Positions 22,901 to 33,704 of a DNA stretch of 64,000 nucleotides are shown here, in pieces; positions within the stretch are counted from its first letter, which is position 1, and the number at the start of each line of letters is the position of its first letter. The stretch spans positions 1,240,001-1,304,000 of the forward strand of contig NC_031500.1 of NCBI RefSeq assembly GCF_000237925.1, written 5' to 3'. This DNA is from Schistosoma mansoni. Its lineage: Eukaryota > Platyhelminthes > Trematoda > Strigeidida > Schistosomatidae. The notes beneath the pieces are model-generated. The model was given only the letters and a program-made list of their open reading frames with translations, was not told the DNA's origin and ran no database searches. Position numbers and translations under genes: made by a program.

Positions 22901-25768
22901 TCACTGAACACTATAAACCAATTTGAATGGATTCACTCGAAACATCATTATTCCAGATGGATTGATAGGAATTGTAAAGTTCTCTTTCAATCCCACGTCC
23001 TTGAACTTATCACCAGTGAATACATCCACTAATTCGAATTTATCTCCTGATATCGTATACATTTGTGATTTGAATTCATCCAGATTTGTGGTAAAGTTGA
23101 TTGGTCCTCCATCACTTCTTGTGTAGACGCAAGCGATTGCCCAACCAACTGGACAATCATTTAATTGTCGTATCCACATCTGTATGAAAAGAAATATGAG
23201 ACCAAATAAAGATATCTTGTTGACATTAAGTACATCAGCAAACGACAATTTTATTTCACCTCGTGATATTTGTTGATAGTGAGAATTCGAAAGAAAATAT
23301 TGCAGAACCGAACGGTTGATGTCGTGCGATTTGGAATCTGCATACTGTTTTGGATAATTTCAGATGAACATTCATCTATATTATCAGAAAAGAATGGTCA
23401 ACAGTATATCTGTGTGGTTTATATTGGGTTGTCTTCTGAAATGTATGTTGATGACTACGTCCGATTGGCGGAGCATACACTAACTGATAAAAACTTCGGA
23501 AGTCATATTATACTCTCTTACCTATTGTAGACAATCTACGTGTTCGTAAATCACAATGTCCTGATTCGGACTTTATGTGTTTGAAGTTAATCAGAAGGAC
23601 AGCCATGAATTAGTCTACAGATTGAACAGTTCAATAATGATATCTCTTGCTGTGACGGTACAAGATGAGAATTCCAATCACACAACGACTAACATTGCCG
23701 TCATCATTGCAGATTTGCCTTGAAAATTAGCACAGACGTACACCTGAACTATTTCCTAACCCACTCATTCAACGCCCACAATGACTTATAAGTGGAGATA
23801 GTTATTGTGAAGTCCATTTGTTTAGTGTTACCAAAATCCGACCTTCTACTTGTTGTGTTTAAAATTATGTTGCTGAAGTGGCAACAATGTTCAGTGGGAC
23901 CTCCGTTAGGTTTTCATGACTCCATCAGACAGTTACAAAATTGAAAACGCACTGATCACAATGTCATCACTGTTTATATCAGTTGTGCAACACAAAAATC
24001 ACAACCTAAATAATGTGATACTGAAATGATCAACACTTCCACACAACAAACAATGTTTATTTCTATCCCGACATTGTGAAATACAAAATACTGGACCTTC
24101 AACTTACTAGTGAACAATTCTATCATCACAGTAATACACATTTATATTGAAATTATTTAATTTCAGTGGAAATATATTGTTGGGATTTCACATCAGAACC
24201 AAAAATGTCTAAGCACATTCATAGGAGAATTTAAATCTTAAAACCAGTCTTACTCAAAAACAACTATCGCTTTGCTTATGTAAAAAGAAAGTTTCGTAGT
24301 ATCGTGACACGAAGAAGAGTATCTAAACACCTATGTATAAGAATTTCAATCTAATGCAATCAACTCACCTGTACATCATTTCGTGATTTGATGAATTCCG
24401 CCTGATGTCCACCTCTATCCTGATCTATCGCCAACAAATGTTTATTGCGTAACAGAGATGCACTGAATTGATCCACCTTGTCCATGTCGGTTGAGATGAT
24501 TAATGGAGCAGCGAACATACACCACATACCCATATGGACTCGCTTTTGATCATTGGAAAGTCCGTTGTTTCCTAAGACCAACATGTCGGGATCGTTCCAG
24601 TGTCCTGGACCAGCCACTTTCGGTAAAACATCGTTGCGAACTTTGTATCCATCTATAATACCGATTACAGATGCCCAAGAACTAAAGGAGTTGGGCAGAG
24701 CACGAATGAGATTGCAGTTGTTCTGTAGTCGCTTCCAATCAATCAATTCAGGTTTTGCATACCATGAACCATATAAAGGATATGTACATAAAAACATCAT
24801 TGGTCTACCAGTTCCATTGAGTAGTCGTGAGAACTTTTCGAAACCATCAGGCATCATGTGATCAGGACTGTTACACGAGTTCATCTTCACGTAATCCACT
24901 TCCCATTCAGCCAGAGTCTTGGCATCCAATTCGAGAAAGTCCATACTACCTGGATAACCTGCACATGTTCCAGTTCCATAACCAATAGTTATTCCGAACA
25001 GTAGATTTTTCGAATGCAAATATTGTGCAAGGTTTTTCATACCCTGAAATTACAACACATCATGGAGATTACCAAACAGAATTTGTAAATATCAAGTATT
25101 TTGTTCACGAATACAGCACTAATGAAAATAATTCATGATTCACACACACGCAGAATTCTTTCATATTGGAAGCCTTAGGNNNNNNNNNNNNNNNNNNNNN
25201 NNNNNNNNNNNNNNNNNNNNNNNNNNNNNNNNNNNNNNNNNNNNNNNNNNNNNNNNNNNNNNNNNNNNNNNNNNNNNNNNNNNNNNNNNNNNNNNNNNNN
25301 NNNNNNNNNNNNNNNNNNNNNNNNNNNNNNNNNNNNNNNNNNNNNNNNNNNNNNNNNNNNNNNNNNNNNNNNNNNNNNNCGTAGTGTGATATTACCCAAA
25401 TGAATGAGAAAACTATGAACACTTTCCAAACACTACACACATAAACTCACGCTTGGAAATCTCGAAGGATCTGGCAATAGTGCAACCGTCTTCGTATCAC
25501 GCAGTCTTGATAACCAACAATCATCTATTATCACATATTTGTAACCCAGATCTCGCCAACCATCGGATACCAATTTATCAGCTGTTCGCTTGATTGCATT
25601 TTCATTAAGACAGTTGATTTGAGTGTTGTTGCAGTTTACTTGACATCCAAGTTGTTGCCATGTGTTCCACCCCATTGGTGGTGTTCTAGCCAATCCATTA
25701 TTCAAACACATAACAGAATTCAGAGTGAGGAAGACTACTCCCGAAAATATCGTTAGCACCGTGAACAT
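22901..25768 (-). CDS. GH27 alpha-galactosidase/NAGA-like secreted protein, copy B (probable pseudoenzyme)
   Basis: Exons 25768-25451, 25043-24369 and 23179-22901 have exactly the lengths and phases of copy A, giving 423 residues with a signal peptide (mature start LNNGLARTPPMGW). Intron 1 contains a 200-N gap, and intron 2 is 1189 bp. YVIIDDCW and the region from NDVLPKVAGPGHWNDPDM to the C-terminus are conserved. The nucleophile Asp is Asn161 (VDYVKMNSC) and the acid/base Asp is Asn224 (IRALPN), so both catalytic residues are lost. The substrate loop reads CTYPLY, closer to the alpha-galactosidase type than copy A's CTYPAY. N-glycosylation sites include NGT at 182 and NFT in exon 3. It differs from copy C at about five residues. 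Confidence 0.88.
25180..25379. other. Assembly gap (200 N) in intron 1 of copy B
   Basis: Flanks match copy C at 47160 and about 47182. There the equivalent stretch is only about 21 bp, so the true missing length is probably about 20 bp. Confidence 0.95.
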
Positions 25769-25775
25769 ATTATCT
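25769..25775 (-). promoter_or_regulatory. 3' splice acceptor before the start codon (copy B)
   Basis: tttttctatttag precedes ATAAT-ATG, identical to copies A and C. Confidence 0.5.
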
Positions 25776-25911
25776 AAATAGAAAAATTGATTAGTTAATA
25801 AGCATCAATTAACTGAAGTGTAATTTGATTGAGCTGTATATTATCACAAAACATCGTTTTATCAAACCATAATCAACAGGTTCACTTTATCAAAATAATA
25901 TCCTTTGATAG

Positions 25912-26130
25912 GTGAACTTTGCCGACATGCATGAGATACGCGATCTCCCTTCATTTCACAATGTTAATAATCCGAATCTCGAATTTATGTATGCGAAAAC
26001 TACAGTAATCAGCAGTCATAATCTCGTCTCTCGTTCAATTTGCGACACTCCAATTAAGCACTTATACAAATGGTTGAAACTTAGACCTACGAACTATTCA
26101 TTTCCTTACAATTTCCGCATGTTGCACTAA
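25912..26130 (+). CDS. Small conserved frame W, unit B
   Basis: 72 codons (MNFADMHEIRDLPSFHNVNN to FPYNFRMLH), divergent from GH27 copy B and starting about 145 bp upstream of its ATG. Frames of similar sequence stay open in units C (47715-47945) and D (59325-59540) despite roughly 10-15% nucleotide divergence. There is no signal peptide, membrane segment or known domain. It may be a small gene or non-coding DNA that happens to stay open. Many differences change the amino acid, which argues for caution. Confidence 0.3.
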   Translation: MNFADMHEIRDLPSFHNVNNPNLEFMYAKTTVISSHNLVSRSICDTPIKHLYKWLKLRPTNYSFPYNFRMLH

Positions 26131-26504
26131 GTGAGAATGTGACTTAAAAAATTTATAACACCTATGAAAGTAATGAATTCAGTGAAAGCGAGCAACCGTG
26201 AATTGTCCAATACTCGCCACTTCAGGTTGAACTAGTTATTGAGTAATCGTAATTCAGTCATTCTGAGATTGCAGTTGTCTGGAAAGGTCTCTTAAACCGC
26301 ACGTCTTCGTGACTGAATAGTCTGTTGTTTATTAAGTTAAGACACCGGAGATCATTGTACAAAAATCATTCCAAATCTTCACTCATCATGTCAAATATCG
26401 GTCTCAATAGGGTCATCATCATTTTAAACATACGGTGATCCCATTCTCCTAATAGACATACTTATGGTGCATTTGCATTTTCTTAACACCGTTTTATTTT
26501 CAGA

Positions 26505-26625
26505 GTTGAATTCATGTGTCAATGTAAGCTAAACCATCGTTGAAAGTAACCTCGAAGCATCGGACGACTGTTCTGTCCAAATATGAGACTCCCCAACAGT
26601 GCTCATACACAACCCCATTCGAAAA
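26505..26625 (-). repeat. tRNA-type SINE, degenerate (unit B)
   Basis: Aligns with the SINE body (gcatcggacgactgttctgtcc, gagactccccaacagtgctc). Also present in units C (48310-48425) and D (58875-58985), so it predates the duplications. Confidence 0.5.
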
Positions 26626-26862
26626 CATTTTTATGATTGCTCAATAATTTTCAATATCATTATTGTCAATACGTTGTCTACAATAATCCAATCGTGGTAA
26701 GCGCACTGAGAACATAGTCGGCAGATTACTGATATATCTATTTCTGAATGAGAAAGTGTGATCATACAGTTTTGTAGAGATTGAAGAAACTTCAACCAAA
26801 ACCACAAAATAATCTCAGACAGACATCACGATCTCAGTCAAGCTGACCGTCTTGTCACCAAC

Positions 26863-27211
26863 TGTGAGGATGGTCCACAGGTGAAGTCGAGGGGCCTCTA
26901 GGAAGCTCAGAAGGAGCCCAACATGTTCCATCCAATCAGCTTTTCGAAGAATATTCCAGAATTGCTCCGTGGAGCTTCCCTATTGGACAATGCTGATAAC
27001 TCCCTGTCTGCGGATTGGATAACTATAATGATGATTTTGTTTCTACCAAAAACTATAAATACCCGATAATTTTGTACCATATTCGACACTGTCAGGAATA
27101 ACATTCCTTCTACTTGTCTTCTGTCTTTTGATTTGTGACTTGGAGGGTTCCAGCGTTCGACTGCTCAAGTATTGTGCTATCGACTAAGAATTCTAAGTTC
27201 GAGATACAACA
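26863..27211 (+). repeat. 5' LTR of the young gypsy element
   Basis: 349 bp, about 99% identical to 31367-31715. It should contain the element's promoter (a tataaatac box near 27055). Confidence 0.9.
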
Positions 27212-27238
27212 ACTGGCGACGAGGTTTAGCTTATCAAG

Positions 27239-28207
27239 ATGTCATTTACCTTTGAACTATTTGAAGCCTTGTTGGAGCGTCAAGAGAAAAGATTTGAGCA
27301 ATTCCAGGTTCGTATCATAGAGACTTTAACGCAGAAATTGAACCTAAGTCAAACTGGTGCTACAGATAATGCTTCCAAATCTAATGTCGACCATATTATT
27401 AATTCTATCCAGGAGTTTAATTTCGATGGTTCGGCTGGTACTACTTTCGAAACCTGGTTCAAGAAATACGAGGATTTATTCAAGGTCGACCTCAGAAAAC
27501 GTGATGACACCGCCAAGGTCAGAATACTCTTAAGAAAACTTGGCACAGTTGAACATGAACGCCACAGTAATTTCATTCTTCCAAAGAACCCAAGAGATTT
27601 TACTTTTGATGAAACCATTGAGATTTTGTCACAAATCTTTGCTGAACAGTCGTCCTTGTTCAATATTCGTTATCAATGTCTGAAGATAACGAAAGCAGCC
27701 GATGATGACTGGGTGAAGCATGCAGGTTTAGTAAATCGTGAGTGTGAACGCTTCAAATTATCAACTATGACAGAAGATCAGTTTAAATGTCTCGTATTCG
27801 TGTGTAGCCTTCAATCTTCCGAAGATGCTGATATCAGAACCAGAATTTTGAGTAAAATTGAACAGTGTCGAAGCATAACACTACAAGAAGTTACTACAGA
27901 GTGCCAAAGACTGGTAAACTTGAAACACGATACTTACATGGTCGAAAATAATAACCCGTTGCCACATGTTCATGCTGTAAGCGAAAAGAAGGAATTCCGC
28001 CCCAGAAATGTGTCGCTAACAGACAACCAGCCTCCATCTCCATGCTGGTCATATGGAGGTTGGCACTTTCAGAGGTTTTGCCCATTTAAAGAACATCGTT
28101 GCAGTAAATGTCATCGAAAGTGGCATAAAGAAACAAACGAAAGAAGAAGAATCCAGAAACTACATTTGCAAAACCTTACTTCAAGAAATACAGGTCTGGC
28201 GCATTAA
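27239..28207 (+). CDS. Gag protein of the young gypsy element
   Basis: 322 residues. The capsid-like part has FETWFKKYEDLF (about residues 73-84), LLRKLGTVEHERH and KNPRDFTFDETIEILSQIF. The end has a nucleocapsid-type cluster (CSKCHRKWHKE near 295). It forms the particle core in such elements. The start ATG follows the primer-binding site by about 25 bp. Confidence 0.82.
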   Translation: MSFTFELFEALLERQEKRFEQFQVRIIETLTQKLNLSQTGATDNASKSNVDHIINSIQEFNFDGSAGTTFETWFKKYEDLFKVDLRKRDDTAKVRILLRKLGTVEHERHSNFILPKNPRDFTFDETIEILSQIFAEQSSLFNIRYQCLKITKAADDDWVKHAGLVNRECERFKLSTMTEDQFKCLVFVCSLQSSEDADIRTRILSKIEQCRSITLQEVTTECQRLVNLKHDTYMVENNNPLPHVHAVSEKKEFRPRNVSLTDNQPPSPCWSYGGWHFQRFCPFKEHRCSKCHRKWHKETNERRRIQKLHLQNLTSRNTGLAH

Positions 28208-28368
28208 CGAAAAGAATATTGGTATCACATAACATAGCACGAAGTTGCCTCCAAAGAAAGTATGTAACCTTGAATATAAATAAACGCGGTACTTGACTTC
28301 AGCTTGATACAGCTTCTGATATTACTTTAATAAGCCCAGAAACTTGGTGGAAGATTGGGCGACCAACA

Positions 28369-31245
28369 GTGCATCGAACAACACAACTAGCGCACAGTGC
28401 ATCTGGCGGTAAGTTAAACATTGTAGGAGAAATACCTTGCACAGTGTCTAAAGGTGCGGTTACGACAAATGCAACCATTTACATTACGAAGAACCCAGGA
28501 CTAGACTTATTGGGACTAGATCTAATAGAAACACTTAAGCTAGCAGACCATTCTATTAACAGCATCTGCAGACGAGTGACAACTGACAACTCCTCAAGGT
28601 GTAACCAGAAAAGTACCGTGCCGCAAAGACATCACAACGTTTTTAAAGAAGAATTGGGAGAATGTACGAAGGCCAAAGCCTTGTTAATCCTCAAACCTGG
28701 TGCTACTCCCGTTTTTCGACCCAAAAGACCTGTGCCCTACGCAGCTCTACCGATTGTTGAACGAGAATTAGAACGACTGCAAAAAAGTGGAATTATAGAA
28801 CCAGTGAACTTTTCTGATTGGGCAGCTCCAATAGTAATTGTTAAAAAGCCTAATGGAAGTATCCGATTATGTGCAGACTATTCCACTGGATTAAATGACG
28901 CACTTGAAGCTCATCAGTACCCCTTACCATTACCAGAAGACTTATTTGCGAAACTTAACGGGGGTAAGTATTTTGCAAAACTAGACCTATCAGAAGCATA
29001 TTTACAGATTCCAGTAGCGGAAGAGTGCAAACATTACTTGACAATAAGCACTCATAAAGGGTCGTTTCGAAATAATAGACTTCCGTTTGGAGTAAAGACT
29101 ACCCCTTCAATCTTTCAACAAGTTATGGATACTATGCTACAAGATATTCCTGGTACTGCGGCCTATCTTGACGACATATTAATCATGGGTACAGACTATG
29201 CTGACCTGGAGAAGAAGGTAGATATGGTTCTCAGACGCATAGCAGATTTCGGGTTTACATTACGTGCTGAAAAATGTGATTTCTACATGGAACAAGTCCG
29301 CTATTTGGGATTCATAATTGATAAAAACAAAAGAAAACCTGATCCTGAAAACATCGAGGCTATCAAGTCCATGCCTCCACCAACTGATGTGTCAACTTTA
29401 CGCTCTTTCTTGGGAATGGTTAGTCATTATGGAGTTTATCTTCCAGAACTGCATCGCCTTCGTGCTCCTCTTAATGGGTTGCTGAAAAAGGATACCAAAT
29501 GGTTCTGGTCATCTGAGTGCCAAGAAGGTTTCGTAAAACTAAAACAGCTCCTGTCATCAAACCTTCTACTCACACACTATGATCCAGATTTTCCCATTAT
29601 AGTCGCAGCAGATGCGTCCAACTACGGAATCGGCGCAGTGATCGCACATACTTACCCAGATGGGTCTGAGGAGGCAATCGCCCACGCTGCACGGTCGCTG
29701 ACTATGACAGAAAGAAACTATAGTCAGATAAAAAAAGAGGCCCTCTCTATTATATTCGCAGTGAAGAAGTTTCACAAGATGCTATTTGGCAGAAAATTTA
29801 CCCTACTAACAGACCATAATGCGCTGCTGACAATTTTTGGATCGAAAAAAGGTATGCCTGTATATACAGCAAACCGTCTACAGAGATGTGCAGCGACACT
29901 GCTGGGCTATGATTTCAAGATAAAGTACCAACCAACAACGGTTTTTGGACAGGCAGATGCCCTTTCAAGACTAATTAGTTCCCGTACAAAACAAGAAGAG
30001 GAGGTGCTCGTGGCTGCCGTAGATGTTGATGCCGAGGTTCACACAGTATTAGCAGACGCAGTTCCCGGACTTCCAATCACATTCGAAGCTATTAAAGCAG
30101 CTAGTGAGAAAGATAACGTGTTGAAGTTTGTTCGCCGCTGTATACTCAACAAGTGGCCTTCGTCTAGAGTACATGGAGAACTCTTGCAATTTTTCCGTCG
30201 ACGAGATTCATTGACAATTGTAGATTCCTGCATCATGTTTGGCCACCGTATCGTTATCCCCAGAAATCTTCGAAACCAAGTCCTTAAGCAGTTCCACAGC
30301 GGACACCCGGGGATAAGTAAAATGAAGTCGTTAGCTCGAAGCTACGCATACTGGCCATCAATGGACCATGATATAGAGCAAAAATGTCGCAGTTGTTCGT
30401 CCTGTTTAGAGGCCGCAAAGAACCCAAATAAAGCTGAACCGCAACCATGGCCAAAACCAGACGGTCCCTGGCAAAGAATACACGCCGATTTTGCCGGCCC
30501 AATACAAGGCAGAAACTACTTGGTTGTTGTCGACGCCTTCACGAAATGGCCAGAAGTATACGACATGCCGAAAATGACGTCAGAGAGTACTATGAGAAAA
30601 TTGACAGGTTTGTTCGCTCGTTTTGGGGTTCCTGAGATCTTAGTGACTGACAACGGCAACCAGTTCATGTCATCTGTCTTTAAATGGTTTTGCATTGAAA
30701 ATGGCATATCACATCTACAGTCTCCCCCGTACCATCCTCAGTCGAATGGCCAAGCAGAAAGATTCATGGGTACTAGAAAACGAGCTCTAGTTAAAGGGGG
30801 AGGAGAGGCCATCTTAGAACAAGTAATCAGCAAGTTCCTTTTGTCTTACAGAGTTACCCCCAACCCGGCAGTACCCGAAGGTAAGTCACCAGCCGAGTGT
30901 ATGTTCGGAAGGAAAATTCGAACAGTCTTTAGCAGTATGTTGCCATCTAGAAAGACAAGTAAACCCACGAATGGAAACCATATGGTCACTCGTAGCTTCA
31001 AGGTAGGTGATAGGGTACTCGTTAAATCGTATCAAGGTGAGAAAAAGTGGGAACCAGGTATTATTGAACGTCGAGTTGGAAGTGTATTTTACCTAATCCG
31101 AAGAAATGTCGGTACTTGTATTAAACACATCAATCAAATTCGAAAAGATGGCAGAACATTGATGCCACAAAGCCGGCTCCCATTTCATTTGTTCATAGAT
31201 TCGTCTCCAAAAAAGCACTCAGGGTCGCGAAGGTTGAAAAGATAA
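28369..31245 (+). CDS. Pol polyprotein of the young gypsy element
   Basis: 958 residues. The end of an aspartic-protease-like region (about 1-60, DLLGLDLIETLKL) is followed by reverse transcriptase (about 110-300, active site YLDD at 266-269), RNase H (from about 414, DASNYGIGAVIAH) and integrase. The integrase has a zinc region (HSGHPGISKMK, then CRSCSSC, about 640-685), a core (HADFAGPI about 705, VTDNGNQF about 758, NGQAERF about 793) and a C-terminal SH3-like part (SFKVGDRVLVK about 877). It copies and inserts the element. All catalytic boxes are readable. Confidence 0.85.
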   Translation: MHRTTQLAHSASGGKLNIVGEIPCTVSKGAVTTNATIYITKNPGLDLLGLDLIETLKLADHSINSICRRVTTDNSSRCNQKSTVPQRHHNVFKEELGECTKAKALLILKPGATPVFRPKRPVPYAALPIVERELERLQKSGIIEPVNFSDWAAPIVIVKKPNGSIRLCADYSTGLNDALEAHQYPLPLPEDLFAKLNGGKYFAKLDLSEAYLQIPVAEECKHYLTISTHKGSFRNNRLPFGVKTTPSIFQQVMDTMLQDIPGTAAYLDDILIMGTDYADLEKKVDMVLRRIADFGFTLRAEKCDFYMEQVRYLGFIIDKNKRKPDPENIEAIKSMPPPTDVSTLRSFLGMVSHYGVYLPELHRLRAPLNGLLKKDTKWFWSSECQEGFVKLKQLLSSNLLLTHYDPDFPIIVAADASNYGIGAVIAHTYPDGSEEAIAHAARSLTMTERNYSQIKKEALSIIFAVKKFHKMLFGRKFTLLTDHNALLTIFGSKKGMPVYTANRLQRCAATLLGYDFKIKYQPTTVFGQADALSRLISSRTKQEEEVLVAAVDVDAEVHTVLADAVPGLPITFEAIKAASEKDNVLKFVRRCILNKWPSSRVHGELLQFFRRRDSLTIVDSCIMFGHRIVIPRNLRNQVLKQFHSGHPGISKMKSLARSYAYWPSMDHDIEQKCRSCSSCLEAAKNPNKAEPQPWPKPDGPWQRIHADFAGPIQGRNYLVVVDAFTKWPEVYDMPKMTSESTMRKLTGLFARFGVPEILVTDNGNQFMSSVFKWFCIENGISHLQSPPYHPQSNGQAERFMGTRKRALVKGGGEAILEQVISKFLLSYRVTPNPAVPEGKSPAECMFGRKIRTVFSSMLPSRKTSKPTNGNHMVTRSFKVGDRVLVKSYQGEKKWEPGIIERRVGSVFYLIRRNVGTCIKHINQIRKDGRTLMPQSRLPFHLFIDSSPKKHSGSRRLKR

Positions 31246-31366
31246 AAGACGCAAGAGCAAGGCGACACAACCTTCGAGAGTAATGAGTCGCAAGAGAATC
31301 GCGGTAACTCAATTCCAGGTGGATCCGAGAAAAAAGTCTTATACAACAGACTTTAAAGGGGGGAGG

Positions 31367-31715
31367 TGTGAGGATGGTCCACAGGTGAAGTCGAGGGGCT
31401 TCTAGGAAGCTCAGAAGGAGCCCAACATGTTCCATCCAATCAGCTTTTCGAAGAATATTCCAGAATTGCTCCGTGGAGCTTCCCTATTGGACAATGCTGA
31501 TAACTCCCTGTCTGCGGATTGGATAACTATAATGATGATTTTGTTTCTACCAAAAACTATAAATACCCGATAATTTTGTACCATATTCGACACTGTCAGG
31601 AATAACATTCCTTCTACTTGTCTTCTGTCTTTTGATTTGTGACTTGGAGGGTTCCAGCGTTCGACTGCTCAAGTATTGTGCTATCGACTAAGAATTTTCA
31701 GTTCGAGATACAATA
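31367..31715 (+). repeat. 3' LTR of the young gypsy element
   Basis: 349 bp, preceded directly by the polypurine tract. Confidence 0.9.
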
Positions 31716-31720
31716 TCAAC

Positions 31721-31821
31721 ATAACAAACAAAACCTTTTTTATTATAACATTTCAAAACATCCACATCTAGAGTACAAGGAGTAAATATAAAACGTACAT
31801 TATCATTGCCATTCATACAGA
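31721..31821 (-). pseudogene. Last CTLD-like exon, unit B, split by the LTR element
   Basis: Begins at the same acceptor (gattgtttctag) as in unit C, reading CMNGNDNVRFIFT. The remainder (DKTVSLTEIVM) lies beyond the LTR element at about 26825-26862. A host exon-like piece disrupted by insertion. Confidence 0.45.
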
Positions 31822-31845
31822 CTAGAAACAATCAAAGTCCTACAA

Positions 31846-32935
31846 TGTAAAACATCATTGAGTGATCTATTTTCTACGAATATTCATACCGAGATATAAC
31901 TGCAGACAACAAACCACACTTGAAAATGAAACATTATCAAACCATTATGTATATGTCATCACACAATTAATAATCGACACTTACATTTCGTTTGAATTGC
32001 CCAGTTGACTGAATTAGGAACTAACTCGTATTTATACTCTAATGAATATGACCGTAGTAAAGGAATGAACTAAAAGCGACTGTGAGGGGTTTTATCACTC
32101 ATTGATCAACCAGTTAATAACTTTGAAAATACACATTTTTTGAAGTCAAACAACCATATATGAAAGTGCACACGGATCTCACATTAATACCGAAGCCACT
32201 CCACCCTTCATTGCGTTCTTCACTAAATACATAAAAACTAGTTCATAGACACATCGACTGTCCGTCTTCTGATAACCTTATGAGGACAGGAACGGAATAT
32301 GATGGGTCTTACGATTGTTCTTCATAATGGTCATTTGTTTGGGATTAATGGATTATGTACAATGTGTTGTGTGTTTTGTAGTGGGGATTATGATTTCAGA
32401 TAAGTGGTGTTTAGTTGGTGTGTGTATGCGTGAAGGAGTGAATGTGTCTTTGAGAAACATTTATGGAGGACACTGATTTGCATGTTCTTCTCAATCTACA
32501 TGAATGGTGTTGCACACTTTGTGTACTGAACACCATGACGTTCAATCAATGACGGGGTTCAACATAATTTGTTTAGCATTTGAGATTCATCGAGCATCAT
32601 AGAAAGCCATATGAACTGGTCATTCTTAAACGACATAAGATTGAAATCGGTGAGGAAGATGTGTAGGCTCGATGGATGACTGTGATTGAGTTTACCGGTT
32701 TCGAGATAATGTGGTAAAGATGCCAAAGTTATTCGGAGGCTGACAACGCTATACACAGTAACACCTACTATTATTAATCGTACCCACCAACTGAAATCAA
32801 AAGACAGAAACGGGGAGATTCGATGATATATTCGGTTGTTTATCAACATATTGTGAATCGACTGATTTAATGTGACTAGCGATTGCAGGGATTGTTGGGT
32901 ACGTCGTTACTACTCGTGACCTGGTGCGGATGAAT
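31846..32935. repeat. Segmental duplication block X, unit B
   Basis: About 99% identical to 11840-12930. It includes the 85-nt exon-like segment at 31985-32069 with open frame, acceptor and donor retained. Confidence 0.85.
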
Positions 32936-33704
32936 GACCTAACGCCTTCAACTTCATGAGTCCATTAAAACTAATGTGATCAGCATCTAATATCGAACAA
33001 TCACAGAGCCATTTATTTTGCGAATTTGTTTATCACTACAGTGGTTCAATCGTGAAACGTGTATTGTAGTTTCACGGATCATCATCAGGGAAACGAATCA
33101 TAAATTCTGTTGATACATTTTCGATGAAACAGAATTAGAGACCGATGTGTATAGTAATATAAGTTGAATGAAACAACACTATGTTCAATGTTAATTTGCC
33201 ATGCTAACATGATAACTGACAAATGTTCGATTGTTTAATATCTGGTTTGAGGAGTGCATTTTTGAGCGGCCTATAGCACAATGAAAGTGACCTCAAGCCC
33301 TCGTTCCAGTTTGATCGGCTAGTAATCTTAATGAACGTAACTTGACTTATTTGTTCAACCTCTCTTAGTATCATTACATTCAATCGACCTCATCCAATCA
33401 ATATAAAAACCCGATGATATTTGTCAAGTGTCAAGTTTGACAATTAAACAAACCACTTATAAATGAATGCCAAAGAGATAAACATTTACAATAATGGATC
33501 CTGCAATATTGAATAATGTTTCTTTCATTTTAAAATTTTTTAGTTATTATCGGACTGCAACAATGAAGCTTCAAATTAGACATACGATAGAACAGTGAAT
33601 GACATATATTTTTATGTTCATATATGACAAGTTTGATTCCGGACGACTTAATAGACATTTGAAAAGACTACAGAAGGTAGACTAAAAACTGACGGAACAC
33701 TTCC
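32936..33704. repeat. Inverted-duplicate segment shared with 56200-56990
   Basis: Sequence such as tagagaccgatgtgtatag and the stretch around the 33242 ctggtttgaggagtgc region recur inverted in unit D. Part (33040-33180) also recurs in unit C at 50460-50590. No gene recognised. Confidence 0.6.

Larger units (their letters stand above)
21563..26862. repeat. Segmental duplication, unit B (matches 43766-48640)
   Basis: Long stretches match unit C at about 99% (22800-23700 and 24260-25910) or 85-95% (25912-26800). Differences include the B-box repeat insertion at 22380-22680, replaced stretches at about 23880-24230 against 45880-46230, and the LTR element at the left edge of the CTLD-like exon. 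Same orientation as units A and C. Confidence 0.88.
26863..31715 (+). mobile_element. Ty3/gypsy LTR element, nearly whole, young
   Basis: LTRs 26863-27211 and 31367-31715 are both 349 bp (TG...CA-type ends) and differ at about four positions. The primer-binding site follows the 5' LTR (tggcgacgaggtt), and a polypurine tract (aaaggggggagg) precedes the 3' LTR. Gag and pol are long open frames in different registers, with order gag, protease, RT, RNase H, integrase, which is the Ty3/gypsy order. Resembles the K02A2.6/Mag-like lineage. Flanks show caac on both sides (ccaac and tcaac). The element is close to whole, with perhaps one or two breaks. It sits inside the last CTLD-like exon of unit B. 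Confidence 0.9.

Noticed and set aside
23270-23530. 86-codon plus frame repeated at 45264-45524
   Set aside because: Lies in intron 2 of GH27 copies B and C. The two are nearly identical only because the whole segment is.
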